Assembly (NCBI GenBank): GCA_044221555.1
Contig: JBGAOY010000028.1
Span: forward strand, 1-53,609
DNA length: 53,609 bases
Direction of reading: 5' to 3'
From: JAEUJM01 sp044221555
GTDB taxonomy: Bacteria > Actinomycetota > Acidimicrobiia > Acidimicrobiales > DATDAH01
Shown here: positions 26,429 through 37,714 of the stretch, piece after piece
Layout: the number at the start of each line of letters is the position of its first letter
Numbering within the stretch: the first letter of the stretch is position 1
Position numbers and translations under genes: made by a program
Notes under the pieces: model-generated
The model's database searches: none
Told to the model about the DNA's origin: nothing
The model's input: the letters and a program-made list of their open reading frames with translations, nothing else

Positions 26429-27982
26429 ATGAACGTGGTGACACTCGCCCGATGGCAGTTCGGGATCACGACCATCTACCACTTCCTCATGGTGCCGCTC
26501 ACCATCGGCCTGGCCCTCACGGTGGCGTGGTTCCAGACCCGGTGGTACCGCACGGGTGACCTGGCCTACCTGCGCCTCACCAGGTTCTTCGGGAAGCTGT
26601 TCCTGATCAACTTCGCCATGGGGGTGGTGACCGGGATCGTGCAGGAGTTCCAGTTCGGCATGAACTGGGCCACCTACTCCCGGTTCGTGGGCGACGTGTT
26701 CGGTGCGCCACTGGCCATGGAGGCGCTGGTGGCCTTCTTCCTCGAGTCCACGTTCCTCGGCCTGTGGATCTTCGGCTGGGACCGGCTGTCGCCGCGCCTG
26801 CACCTGGCGACGATCTGGGCCGCCGCCATCGGCACCACCCTGTCGGCGTACTTCATCATCGCCGCCAACTCGTGGATGCAGCACCCGGTGGGCGTGCTGT
26901 TCAACCCCGTGTCCGGCCGGGCCGAGCTCACCGACATCGGCGCGGTGCTCACCAACTCCACCGCGCTGGCCGCCTACCCCCACGTGATCGCCGCGTCACT
27001 GCTGACCGCGGCGGTGTTCGTGGGCGGGGTGTCGGCCTACCTGATGATGCGCGACCACATGCCGTCACCCACCGAACGGGCCGCGCTCCACCGGGCCATC
27101 CGCATCTCGATCTACCTCACCTTCGTCAGCGGTCTGGCGGTCGCGGTCACCGGCGACATGCAGGCCCGGCTGATGTTCGAGCAGCAGCCGATGAAGATGG
27201 CCGCCGCCGAGGCCCTCTGCGACACCGAGCAGGGCGCCGGCCTGTCGGTGTTCGCGGTGGGCGACGTGCAGGCCGAGTGCGACGTCCGCACGCTGCAAGT
27301 GCCGAAGCTGCTGTCGTTCATGGCCACGGGCGACGCCGACGGCACGGTGAAGGGCGTCCGCGACCTCAACGCCGAGTACGCCGCCCGCTACGGCGCGGGC
27401 GACTACCGGCCCAACCTGCTGATCACCTACTGGAGCTTCCGCGCCATGATCGCCTTCGGCGCCATCGCCTCGTTCGGTGCGGTGGTGGCCTGGTGGAAGA
27501 CCCGCAAGGGCCGCCACCTGCCGTCCGACAAGCGGTGGCTGCGCATCGGGGCCCTGGCGATCATCGTCACGCCGTTCCTGGCCAACACCTTCGGCTGGGT
27601 GTTCACCGAGATGGGCCGCCAGCCCTGGGTGGTGGCCCCCAATCCCACCGGCATCCCCGAGGTGCGTCTGCTCACCGCGCAGGCCGCGTCCGAGAGCGTG
27701 TCGAGCGCCATGGTGTGGGTCACGCTGGTCGGCTTCACCGGCATCTACCTGGCCCTCATGGTGGTCGAGCTGTTCCTGCTGAAGCGCTACATCAGCGCCG
27801 GCCCCGACGCGGTGCTGGCGCCCGTGGGGGCCGAGCGCGTCGGTGACGGAAGTGGCGGCGGCGGCCACGGTGACGGTGACGATGGCGACGACACCGAGCC
27901 CCCCGAGGACGACGACCGGGGCCCGACCCCCCCGACCACCCCCACCGATCGCGAGGCCGACGTGATGGCCTTCGCCTACTGA
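26429..27982 (+). CDS. cydA: Cytochrome bd ubiquinol/menaquinol oxidase subunit I
   Basis: 517 residues. The membrane core starts RWQFGITTIYHFLMVPLTIG, with the axial His of TM1, and the quinol-oxidising loop region ends in the family motif GWVFTEMGRQPWVV. A soluble insert of about 45 residues (from ALCDTEQGAG on, between residues 270 and 320) is the Q-loop N-half of short type. It oxidises quinol and reduces O2 to water without pumping protons. AAGGAG precedes the ATG. The last 60 residues are an unusual acidic Gly/Asp/Pro tail (RGPTPPTTPT, with GHGDGDDGDDTE). First gene of the cydA-cydB-cydDC operon. Confidence 0.97.
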   Translation: MNVVTLARWQFGITTIYHFLMVPLTIGLALTVAWFQTRWYRTGDLAYLRLTRFFGKLFLINFAMGVVTGIVQEFQFGMNWATYSRFVGDVFGAPLAMEALVAFFLESTFLGLWIFGWDRLSPRLHLATIWAAAIGTTLSAYFIIAANSWMQHPVGVLFNPVSGRAELTDIGAVLTNSTALAAYPHVIAASLLTAAVFVGGVSAYLMMRDHMPSPTERAALHRAIRISIYLTFVSGLAVAVTGDMQARLMFEQQPMKMAAAEALCDTEQGAGLSVFAVGDVQAECDVRTLQVPKLLSFMATGDADGTVKGVRDLNAEYAARYGAGDYRPNLLITYWSFRAMIAFGAIASFGAVVAWWKTRKGRHLPSDKRWLRIGALAIIVTPFLANTFGWVFTEMGRQPWVVAPNPTGIPEVRLLTAQAASESVSSAMVWVTLVGFTGIYLALMVVELFLLKRYISAGPDAVLAPVGAERVGDGSGGGGHGDGDDGDDTEPPEDDDRGPTPPTTPTDREADVMAFAY

Positions 27983-27994
27983 GAGGCACGAGTG

Positions 27995-29008
27995 ATGGAG
28001 CTCACGACCTTCTGGTTCCTCCTCCTGGGAGTGCTCTGGACCGGCTACTTCTTCCTCGAGGGCTTCGACTTCGGGGTGGGGATGCTGCTGGCCCCGCTGG
28101 GCCGCACCGAGGCCGACCGCCGGGTGCTGATCAACACGATCGGCCCCGTGTGGGACGGCAACGAGGTGTGGCTGCTCACCGCCGGCGGCGCCACCTTCGC
28201 CGCCTTCCCGAACTGGTACGCCACCCTCTTCTCCGGCTTCTACCTGGCCCTGTTCCTCATCCTGCTGGCCCTGATCGTGCGGGGCGTGGCCTTCGAGTAC
28301 CGCGGCAAGGTGGACAGCGACCGGTGGCGGCGCCGCTGGGACCTGGCCATCGGCGTGGGCTCGTGGGTGCCGGCGGTGCTGTGGGGCGTGGCCTTCGCCA
28401 ACATCGTGGCCGGGGTGCCCATCGACGCCGACGGCAACTTCACGGGCAACCTGCTGACGCTGCTCAACCCCTATGGCCTGCTCGGCGGGGCGGTGACCGC
28501 ATCGCTGTTCCTGCTGCACGGCCTGCACTTCGTGGCCCTGAAGACCGAGGGTGAGATCCACGAGCGGGCCAAGGCGTGGGCCGGGCGCTTCGCCCCCGTG
28601 CCCATCGTCGCCGGCGCCACCTTCCTGCTGTGGACCCAGGTGAAGACCGGCGAGCCGTGGACCTGGATCCCGGTGGGGGTGGCGGCGGTGGCGCTGCTGG
28701 TCGCCCCCCTGGCCATCCGCTCCGGCCGTGACGGCTGGGCCTTCCTGCTGACCGGCGTGGCCATCGCCGCCGCGGTGGTGGCGCTGTTCGGGTCGCTGTA
28801 CCCCGACGTGATGCCCTCGACCACCGATGCCGCGTTCAGCCTCACCGTCCGCAACGCCAGCTCCACCCACTACACCCTCACGATCATGACCTGGGTGGCG
28901 CTGGTGATGACCCCGGTGGTCCTGGCCTACCAGGCCTGGTCGTACTGGGTCTTCCGCAAGCGGATCGGCACCCACCACATCCCCTCGGCGCACGTCCCCG
29001 GCGCCTGA
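27995..29008 (+). CDS. cydB: Cytochrome bd oxidase subunit II
   Basis: 337 residues from the ATG at 27995 (GTG at 27992 is an alternative; AGAGG lies upstream of both). Opening MELTTFWFLLLGVLWTGYFFLEGFD matches CydB, as do GPVWDGNEVWLLTAGGATFAAFP and the later TLLNPYGLLGGAVTASLFLLHG. Nine TM helices are expected and visible. Together with CydA it forms the bd oxidase. It starts 12 nt after cydA, so it is co-transcribed. Confidence 0.96.
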   Translation: MELTTFWFLLLGVLWTGYFFLEGFDFGVGMLLAPLGRTEADRRVLINTIGPVWDGNEVWLLTAGGATFAAFPNWYATLFSGFYLALFLILLALIVRGVAFEYRGKVDSDRWRRRWDLAIGVGSWVPAVLWGVAFANIVAGVPIDADGNFTGNLLTLLNPYGLLGGAVTASLFLLHGLHFVALKTEGEIHERAKAWAGRFAPVPIVAGATFLLWTQVKTGEPWTWIPVGVAAVALLVAPLAIRSGRDGWAFLLTGVAIAAAVVALFGSLYPDVMPSTTDAAFSLTVRNASSTHYTLTIMTWVALVMTPVVLAYQAWSYWVFRKRIGTHHIPSAHVPGA

Positions 29009-29042
29009 CCTCGGGCCCGCGAACCCACGAAGCCCGCGTTCT

Positions 29043-29081
29043 CGACGACATGACGCGCGATTTGCGAACGCCATGTCGTCG
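29043..29081. repeat. 10-bp inverted repeat between cydB and cydDC
   Basis: CGACGACATG (29043-29052) is complementary to CATGTCGTCG (29072-29081), with 19 nt between. Flanking GCGTTC/GAACGC extends the match with a one-base bulge. It could fold in the mRNA and lower expression of cydDC relative to cydAB, or stabilise the 5' half of the transcript. Confidence 0.55.
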
Positions 29082-29130
29082 GAACGCCATGGGCCGCGGG
29101 CGCGCCCGCTCCTCGGGGCATGATCCTCGG

Positions 29131-32568
<3,438 letters not shown>

Positions 32569-32604
32569 CGGGGGCGCCCCGCGGGCGGACCGCGAACACC
32601 TGCT

Positions 32605-32654
32605 GAACTGGCGCCCGATTCGGTCGCTCCGACAGCAGGATCAGGCGCCAGTTC
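32605..32654. repeat. 50-nt structured palindromic repeat, copy A
   Basis: The arms are GAACTGGCGCC at 32605-32615 and GGCGCCAGTTC at 32644-32654; an inner hairpin GTCG-CTC-CGAC sits between them. It lies just after cydDC. See copies at 32666, 42260 and 45361, all exactly 50 nt long. Confidence 0.85.
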
Positions 32655-32665
32655 ACCAGCTCACT

Positions 32666-32715
32666 GAGCTGGCGCCCGATTCGGTCGCTCTGGCAACAAG
32701 ATCAGGCGCCAGTTC
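32666..32715. repeat. 50-nt structured palindromic repeat, copy B
   Basis: It starts GAGCTGGCGCC and ends GGCGCCAGTTC, so A-to-G at the third base leaves a G-U pair. The inner stem GTCG-CTC-TGGC keeps pairing through G-U. It is tandem with copy A, 11 nt apart. Confidence 0.85.
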
Positions 32716-32829
32716 ACCAGCTCGCCGAGTCTCGCGACCGGACGAGCACGGCGACCGCGACCACCAGCCCGGTCTCCCCGACCCACTCGCCGGCCCGCCG
32801 ACCCCACCGGCGAGATCCCCGCGACATTC

Positions 32830-32869
32830 GTGTCGATTCCGGCGCCGGCGTTCGTGGTGAGGGTGAGCG
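32830..32869 (+). promoter_or_regulatory. ECF42-type promoter of the DHFR-like gene
   Basis: TGTCGAT (32831-32837), 10 nt, GCGTTCGTGGTG (32848-32859), then AGGGTGAGCG. Nearly identical in sequence and spacing to the promoter at 21523. It precedes the DHFR-like ATG by about 50-60 nt, so that gene is a likely member of the ECF42 regulon. Confidence 0.65.
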
Positions 32870-32907
32870 CGGCGCACCGGGCGCCGCCGAACCACGAGGA
32901 GGCCCCC

Positions 32908-33450
32908 ATGGGCAGGATCGTCTCGAACTTCTTCATCTCGCTCGACGGTGTCGTCCAGGCGCCCAACGAATGGCACTTCCCCTACTGGAGCGACGAGATG
33001 GGCGAGGTGGTCGGCGCCGGCTTCGAGACCACCGAGGCGATGCTGATGGGGCGGGTGCTGTACGACGAGTGGGCCGCCTACTGGCCGACCAGCACCGACG
33101 AGCCCATCGCCTCGATGTTCAACGACATGCCCAAGTACGTGGTGTCGAACACGCTCGAGCAGGCCGACTGGAACAACACCACGATCCTCAGCGGCGACGT
33201 GGTCGCCGCGGTCCGCAACCTGACCGACCGGGTCGAGGGCGACATCGCCGTGTCGGGCAGCGCCACCACGGTGCGCTGGCTCCTGGCCAACGGACTGCTC
33301 GACGAGTTGCGCCTGCTCGTGCACCCCGTCGTGGTGGGCTCGGGGCAGCGCCTCTTCGAGGACGGCCCCGGCCACGGCCTGCAACTGGTGAAGGGTGACA
33401 CCATCGCCAACGGCGTGCTGAACCTGGCGTACGCGCCCGCCCCCGCCTGA
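32908..33450 (+). CDS. DHFR/RibD C-terminal-like reductase
   Basis: 180 residues from the ATG at 32908 (GAGGAGG upstream). It opens RIVSNFFISLDGVVQAPNEW, carries the nucleotide-binding block EAMLMGRVLYDEWAAYWP, and ends with GSATTVRWLLANGLLDELRLLVHPVVVGSGQRLFEDG-type strands, characteristic of the RibD_C/dihydrofolate-reductase-like family. NADPH-dependent reduction is likely, but the substrate is unknown; stand-alone members do not make folate or flavin. Members of this family are frequent partners of ECF42 loci, and the upstream promoter supports that here. Confidence 0.88.
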   Translation: MGRIVSNFFISLDGVVQAPNEWHFPYWSDEMGEVVGAGFETTEAMLMGRVLYDEWAAYWPTSTDEPIASMFNDMPKYVVSNTLEQADWNNTTILSGDVVAAVRNLTDRVEGDIAVSGSATTVRWLLANGLLDELRLLVHPVVVGSGQRLFEDGPGHGLQLVKGDTIANGVLNLAYAPAPA

Positions 33451-33465
33451 GCGGCGCGGCGCGGC

Positions 33466-33503
33466 GGGCCGGGCGGCGGGGGCGGGCGGGCGGCGGGGGC
33501 GGG
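33466..33503 (+). repeat. G-quadruplex-forming G-rich run
   Basis: Seven runs of three to five G lie within 38 nt (33466-68, 71-73, 78-82, 84-86, 88-90, 95-99, 33501-03) with one- to five-base loops, on the coding strand between the DHFR-like and SRPBCC genes. Confidence 0.7.
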
Positions 33504-33565
33504 CGGCCGCAGGCGGCGGGCGACGGGCGCGGGCGGTGGCCCGGACGGCGACCCGGCCTCGTGGG

Positions 33566-33571
33566 TAGGTT
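33566..33571 (+). promoter_or_regulatory. leaderless-type -10 box (TAGGTT)
   Basis: TAGGTT is followed by 7 nt and the GTG at 33579, with no Shine-Dalgarno sequence. Confidence 0.45.
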
Positions 33572-33578
33572 CGCCGGC

Positions 33579-34040
33579 GTGAGCGCGACGCGACAGACCC
33601 GGCACATCGGTGCCCCCCGGGCGGCGGTGTACCGGGCGCTGCTCGACCCCGACGCGGTCGTGCGCTGGATGGTGCCCGACAGCATGACCAGCGAGATCCA
33701 CTCGTTCGACGCCTGTGAGGGCGGCACGTTCCGCATCTCGCTCACCTACGACGAGCCCACCCGCACCGGGAAGACCACCGCCCACACCGACACCCATCAC
33801 GGCCGGTTCGTCCGCCTCGAGCCCGACCGGGAGGTGGTGCAGGTGGTGGAGTTCGAGACCGACGACCCCGAGATGCAGGGGGCCATGACCATCACCTACC
33901 GGCTCACCGACGCCCCCTACGGCGGCACCACGATCACCGGCATCCACGAGCACGTCCCGGCCGGCATCGCCCCCGACGACAACGAGCTGGGGTGGCAGAT
34001 GGCGATGGACAAGCTCGCCGCCCTGGTCGAACGCCGCTGA
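33579..34040 (+). CDS. SRPBCC (AHSA1/START-like) protein
   Basis: 153 residues from the GTG at 33579. It begins RQTRHIGAPRAAVYRALLDPDAVVRWMVP, the AHSA1/polyketide-cyclase-like opening, with beta-strands EGGTFRISLTY and YGGTTITGIHEHVPAG, and the C-terminal helix GWQMAMDKLAALVERR. The fold is a hydrophobic pocket with a long helix; ligand unknown. AHSA1-like proteins often share ECF regulons with YCII and DHFR-like proteins. This gene has its own leaderless promoter, though read-through from the ECF42 promoter is possible. Confidence 0.85.
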   Translation: MSATRQTRHIGAPRAAVYRALLDPDAVVRWMVPDSMTSEIHSFDACEGGTFRISLTYDEPTRTGKTTAHTDTHHGRFVRLEPDREVVQVVEFETDDPEMQGAMTITYRLTDAPYGGTTITGIHEHVPAGIAPDDNELGWQMAMDKLAALVERR

Positions 34041-34173
34041 CGCCTTCCGTGGGTCTGGGCTCGAGCGTTGTGGCAGCTGGATCTCCCGATGCGGACGACC
34101 CCACGGAGCAGTCAACGGCCTTGGTCCACGGATCCACTGAGCGCAGACCAGGGCGCAGGCATACGTGCGCCGC

Positions 34174-34199
34174 GAACGGGTATGAACCGGCACCCGTTC
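34174..34199. repeat. 8-bp inverted repeat before the lipoprotein gene
   Basis: GAACGGGT (34174-34181) and ACCCGTTC (34192-34199) are perfect complements around 10 nt. They end 20 nt before the ATG at 34219, a typical operator position. Binding protein unknown. Confidence 0.45.
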
Positions 34200-34218
34200 C
34201 CGACCGCGAAGGCACCCA

Positions 34219-34821
34219 ATGCGCACCTGGCCCCGATCCCTCGTCCTGCTGATCGTGCTGCTCGCCGCCGCCGTCTCCTGCGGAAGCGGGGACGGGGACG
34301 ACGGCGCCGATGGCAGCTCCACGACCGCCGAGCCGACCAGCCCGAGCACGACGGCATCCGGCGACGCCGAGACCACCGATGATGCCGGCGGCGACACCGA
34401 GCTGACCGTCCCTGAGGGTGCGGCCATGGCCGCCACCGTCGAATACGAGGTCGACGGTGAGACACGTTCGTCGACCGTCACGGCCGACGACCCGTTCACC
34501 TGCAACTACGGCAACGTCACCGACACGCAGTGGGTCGTCTTCTTCGACGGCGAGGACGAGGACGCCACCACGACCGACGGCGACGAGGTGGCCCACTTGG
34601 AGCTCCACCTCGTCCTGCCCGAGGACACCACGTCCACCTCTGGTGAGGGCACGGGCGGGGCCGAGCTCGAGCTCGCCGACGGCACCAGCTTCTTCACGAT
34701 CGACGCGGCCGAGCTCACCGTCGAGGGCGACGAGGGCGCCGAAGCCGACCTCACGTTCCAGGCCGAGAGCAACGACGGGGTGCCCTTCTCCGGACGGGTG
34801 CACTGCGCCACGGTCGAGTAG
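34219..34821 (+). CDS. Secreted lipoprotein, unknown function
   Basis: 200 residues. The signal peptide (RTWPRSLVLLIVLLAAAVSC) ends in lipobox AVSC, so the mature protein is anchored at Cys21. A Ser/Thr/Asp/Gly linker follows to residue 60. The mature domain is strongly acidic and beta-rich (AATVEYEVDGETRSSTV; HLELHLVLPEDTT; GRVHCATVE), with two cysteines (in FTCNYG and VHCAT) that could form a disulfide. I recognise no family. Envelope location is clear; role unknown. Confidence 0.78.
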   Translation: MRTWPRSLVLLIVLLAAAVSCGSGDGDDGADGSSTTAEPTSPSTTASGDAETTDDAGGDTELTVPEGAAMAATVEYEVDGETRSSTVTADDPFTCNYGNVTDTQWVVFFDGEDEDATTTDGDEVAHLELHLVLPEDTTSTSGEGTGGAELELADGTSFFTIDAAELTVEGDEGAEADLTFQAESNDGVPFSGRVHCATVE

Positions 34822-34906
34822 CGCCAGACCACGCAGCCACCCCATCTGATCGGCAACGGCAGCGTCGTGGCAGGGAAGGGACCTCCGGCACTGCCGAGCC
34901 GACCCG

Positions 34907-35608
34907 ATGCCGGGCGACGATGGCGACGTGGTACGCGTTCGCGGTTCACGACTCGCACTCCAGCGCCTCGAGGATGCGCGAGCACGGCGAGTGGTGTTCG
35001 TGGCCCACTGCCTGCTGAACGAGAACGTCCGGTTCCTGGGCGGTGCCACCCGTCCAGGTGCGGTCTGCGAGGCGGTGGAGCCGTACCTGCGCGACGGGGT
35101 GGGCATCGTGCAGCTGCCCTGCCCGGAGCAGCACGCCTGGGGTGGGGTGCTGAAGCGGTGGATGCTGACGCTGTACGGCCGGCGAGTGCTGCGCTGGTCC
35201 CCGGTTCGCCGGCCGCTGGTCGTGTTGGTCCGGTGGGCCACGGCAGTCCGCTACGGGCACCTCGCGCGTCGAACGGCGCGGGAGATCGTCGATTACGTCA
35301 CGTCCGGGTTCGAGGTGGTCGGGGTGGTGGGCGTCGGCGCGTCACCGTCGTGCGGGGTCGCGACCACCCTGGACCTCGATGCTGCTGTCGCAGCCATGGG
35401 CCGCTGCGATAGCGACACGCTGAGCCCCTCGGCGGTGGTCGAGCAGGTGGTGGCGGCGAACGTCGTCGACGGCGAGGGGCTGTACGTCGCGAAGCTCAGG
35501 CGGCATCTGGCCCGCCGCGGTGTCGCGGTGCCCTTCGGGGAGCACGACCTGCTGGCGGAGCTGTGCGGCGCCGGCAGCGATCGCTCCACTGGCCGACGAG
35601 ACCACTGA
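34907..35608 (+). CDS. DUF523/TudS-like iron-sulfur protein
   Basis: 233 residues from the ATG at 34907. Conserved cysteines are in VVFVAHCLLNENVRF, VQLPCPEQHAWGG and GVGASPSCGVATT; this C...CPE...SPSCG pattern is that of DUF523/TudS-type proteins, where three Cys bind an Fe-S cluster used in 2-thiouracil desulfurisation. A basic membrane-like stretch between them (VRRPLVVLVRWATAV) is not usual. I infer an Fe-S protein; the thiouracil activity is known only for some relatives. The start may be later; there is no clear ribosome-binding site. Confidence 0.65.
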   Translation: MPGDDGDVVRVRGSRLALQRLEDARARRVVFVAHCLLNENVRFLGGATRPGAVCEAVEPYLRDGVGIVQLPCPEQHAWGGVLKRWMLTLYGRRVLRWSPVRRPLVVLVRWATAVRYGHLARRTAREIVDYVTSGFEVVGVVGVGASPSCGVATTLDLDAAVAAMGRCDSDTLSPSAVVEQVVAANVVDGEGLYVAKLRRHLARRGVAVPFGEHDLLAELCGAGSDRSTGRRDH

Positions 35609-35771
35609 GCCGGATGGCAGCGCACCTGCCCGCAGTGCGCAGGGGCCGGGCGGCGGACCGCGTGGCACGGAGCACGGAGCTGGGAGGGCGCTGCAGCGTC
35701 CGTGGATGCGCCGACTTCAGCCGGTGAACGCAGCAACCGCTTGACCGGTCGCCGGCGCCGGCAGGCCGGCG

Positions 35772-37517
35772 TCAGAGCAGGGCTTGCTTGCGCAGCTTGC
35801 CGGTGGGAAGGCGGGGGAGCTCGACGACGAAGCGGACCTCGGTCGGGCACTTGTAGTGGCTCAGCCGGTCGCGGCACCAGGCCACCAACTCGTCGGCAAG
35901 GGCGTCGCCCGCCCGGTCCGCAGCCAGCGCATCACCGCCGACGGCATCGGCCACCCGGCCCGCCGCGCTCGCATCGCCACCCCGAGCGCCGCTCACCCGG
36001 TCCGCCGCGCCCGCATCGTCGCCGAGGGTGTCGCCGGCGCCGTGCGCGTCGTCGCCAGGCGCTCCCGTGAGTTGCACGAAGGCGACGACCCGTTCACCCA
36101 TCTCGGCATCGGGCACGCCCACCACGCCGACGTCGAGCACCGCGGGGTGGCCGATCAGGACGTCCTCGGCCTCACGGGGGTAGATGTTCACGCCGCCGGA
36201 GATGATCGTGTTGGCCACCCGGTCGGTGAGGTAGAGGTAGCCGTCGGCGTCGACCCGGCCGATGTCGCCCATGGTGCTCCAGCCCCGGTCGTTCCACGCC
36301 GCCGCGGTCTTGTCGCCGTCGCCGTGGTACTCGAAGCGGGTGGCCGACTCGAACCACACCTCGCCCTCCTCGCCGGCGGGCACCTCCGCCCCGTCGGGGC
36401 CGACGATGTGCACCGCCCCCATGAGCGAGCGGCCGACCGAGCCGGGATGCGCCAGCCACTCCTCGGGCCCGATCGCGCAGAACCCGCTGCCCTCGCTGCC
36501 CGAGTAGAACTCGTAGACGATCGGGCCCAGCCACTCGATGGCGGCCCGCTTCACCTCGGGCGGGCAGGGTGCGGCGGCGTGCACCACCCGCTGCAGGCTC
36601 GACACGTCGTAGCGCCGGCGCACCTCCTCGGGCAGCTTCAAGAGGCGCACCAGATGGGTGGGCACCACCTGGGTGTGGGTCACCCGGTGGCGCTCGACGA
36701 GGGCGAGCCAGTCCTCGGCGTCGAAGTGCTCCATCACGATCGCCGTGCCGCCGAGCCGCTGCGTCATCGTGGTCCAGCCGGCGGGGGCGGCATGGTAGAG
36801 CGGCGCCGGGCTCAGGTAGACGGTGTCGGCCGTGAACCCGTAGAGCCCGGTGAGCAACGTGCCGAACGGCGTCTCGGCGCCCAACGGATCGCGCTTCAGC
36901 ACCGGCTCGATGCCCTTGGGCCGCCCAGTGGTCCCCGACGAGTAGAGCATCCACGTGCCCTCCACCTCGTCGGCGATCGGCGCCGCCGGCAGGTCGGCCA
37001 CCGCAGCGGCGAGCCCGACGAACCCCTCCATGCTCCCGACGTGATCGAGCCCATCGGCGCCGCCGCCGCTCCGGATGCCATCGGGCAGCGCGCCGACGGC
37101 GACCCTGAGCTCGACGCCGGCGAGGTCGTCGCCCATCGCCGCCACCACGTCGGCCAGCTCGACGTCGGCGAACAGGGCCCGGGCGCCGCAGTCGCGCACG
37201 ATGTAGCCGGCCTCGGCCGCAGTCAGGTGGAAGTTGACCGGCGTGACGTACAGCCCGGCCCGCAGCGCCCCCCACACGACGTCGTACCACTCGACCCGGT
37301 TGGTGAGCAGCACCGCGACGTGGTCGCCGGTGCGCAGGCCGGCCCCCCGCAACAGCTGCGCCACCCGGTTCGACGCATCCTCCATCTCGCGGTATGTGCG
37401 GCGGCGGCCCGAGCCCCCCATGATCACGGCAGCCTTGTCCGGGTCAGCGACGGCGTGAGCGGCGGGATGCTGCACGGGCCCGAACGTACCCCGGCGCACC
37501 TCGTCGAGGATCGACAA
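35772..37517 (-). CDS. AMP-dependent acyl-CoA synthetase/ligase
   Basis: 581 residues from a TTG at 37517 (GGAGG close upstream). ANL superfamily: P-loop MLYSSGTTGRPKG at about residue 195, adenine motif EFYSGSEGSG, Asp-Arg region STMGDIGRVDADGYLYLTDR, hinge IISGGVNIYPREAEDVL, catalytic Lys in LPTGKLRKQ. It activates a carboxylate as acyl-CoA; substrate not readable but adjacent genes suggest a ring or side-chain degradation pathway. An unusual 58-residue Ala/Gly/Asp insert (about residues 484-541) sits in the C-terminal domain between FVQLTG and DELVAWC. A 16-bp palindrome lies 73 bp upstream. Confidence 0.92.
   Translation of the reverse strand: MSILDEVRRGTFGPVQHPAAHAVADPDKAAVIMGGSGRRRTYREMEDASNRVAQLLRGAGLRTGDHVAVLLTNRVEWYDVVWGALRAGLYVTPVNFHLTAAEAGYIVRDCGARALFADVELADVVAAMGDDLAGVELRVAVGALPDGIRSGGGADGLDHVGSMEGFVGLAAAVADLPAAPIADEVEGTWMLYSSGTTGRPKGIEPVLKRDPLGAETPFGTLLTGLYGFTADTVYLSPAPLYHAAPAGWTTMTQRLGGTAIVMEHFDAEDWLALVERHRVTHTQVVPTHLVRLLKLPEEVRRRYDVSSLQRVVHAAAPCPPEVKRAAIEWLGPIVYEFYSGSEGSGFCAIGPEEWLAHPGSVGRSLMGAVHIVGPDGAEVPAGEEGEVWFESATRFEYHGDGDKTAAAWNDRGWSTMGDIGRVDADGYLYLTDRVANTIISGGVNIYPREAEDVLIGHPAVLDVGVVGVPDAEMGERVVAFVQLTGAPGDDAHGAGDTLGDDAGAADRVSGARGGDASAAGRVADAVGGDALAADRAGDALADELVAWCRDRLSHYKCPTEVRFVVELPRLPTGKLRKQALL
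35895..36068 (-). repeat. in-frame low-complexity insert in the CoA ligase
   Basis: 58 codons made of degenerate Gly-Asp-Ala-type blocks (GGDA, AGDA, ADRA, ADRV and similar) interrupt the C-terminal domain. They look like a small in-frame tandem expansion. The catalytic Lys downstream is intact. Confidence 0.65.
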
Positions 37518-37589
37518 CGCCTCCGGGGAACCGGCGCCGACTCAACGGCCGGCGTCGCCGTCGAGTCCGACGCCGGACCGAGGGGCCGC

Positions 37590-37605
37590 ACGTTCAGCTG
37601 AACGT
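37590..37605. promoter_or_regulatory. 16-bp perfect palindrome upstream of the CoA ligase
   Basis: ACGTTCAGCTGAACGT is a perfect 16-bp dyad, 73 bp upstream of the TTG start. TetR-family repressors of acyl-CoA catabolism use dyads of this size, so it is a candidate operator. No matching regulator gene is in the window. Confidence 0.5.
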
Positions 37606-37714
37606 CCACCGACGACGGGGAAGGGGCGGCGACGGGGCGATACCGGTGAGGCCGCAGGCGCTGCGGTCCTCCTCAGCGCTTCGACCTGACGTGCCCCTGA
37701 CGATCCCGCGTGCA

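Noticed and set aside
27065..29074. 669-codon minus-strand open frame opposite cydA/cydB
   Set aside because: Composition is Gly/His/Arg-rich with no domain; it is the complement of two certain genes.
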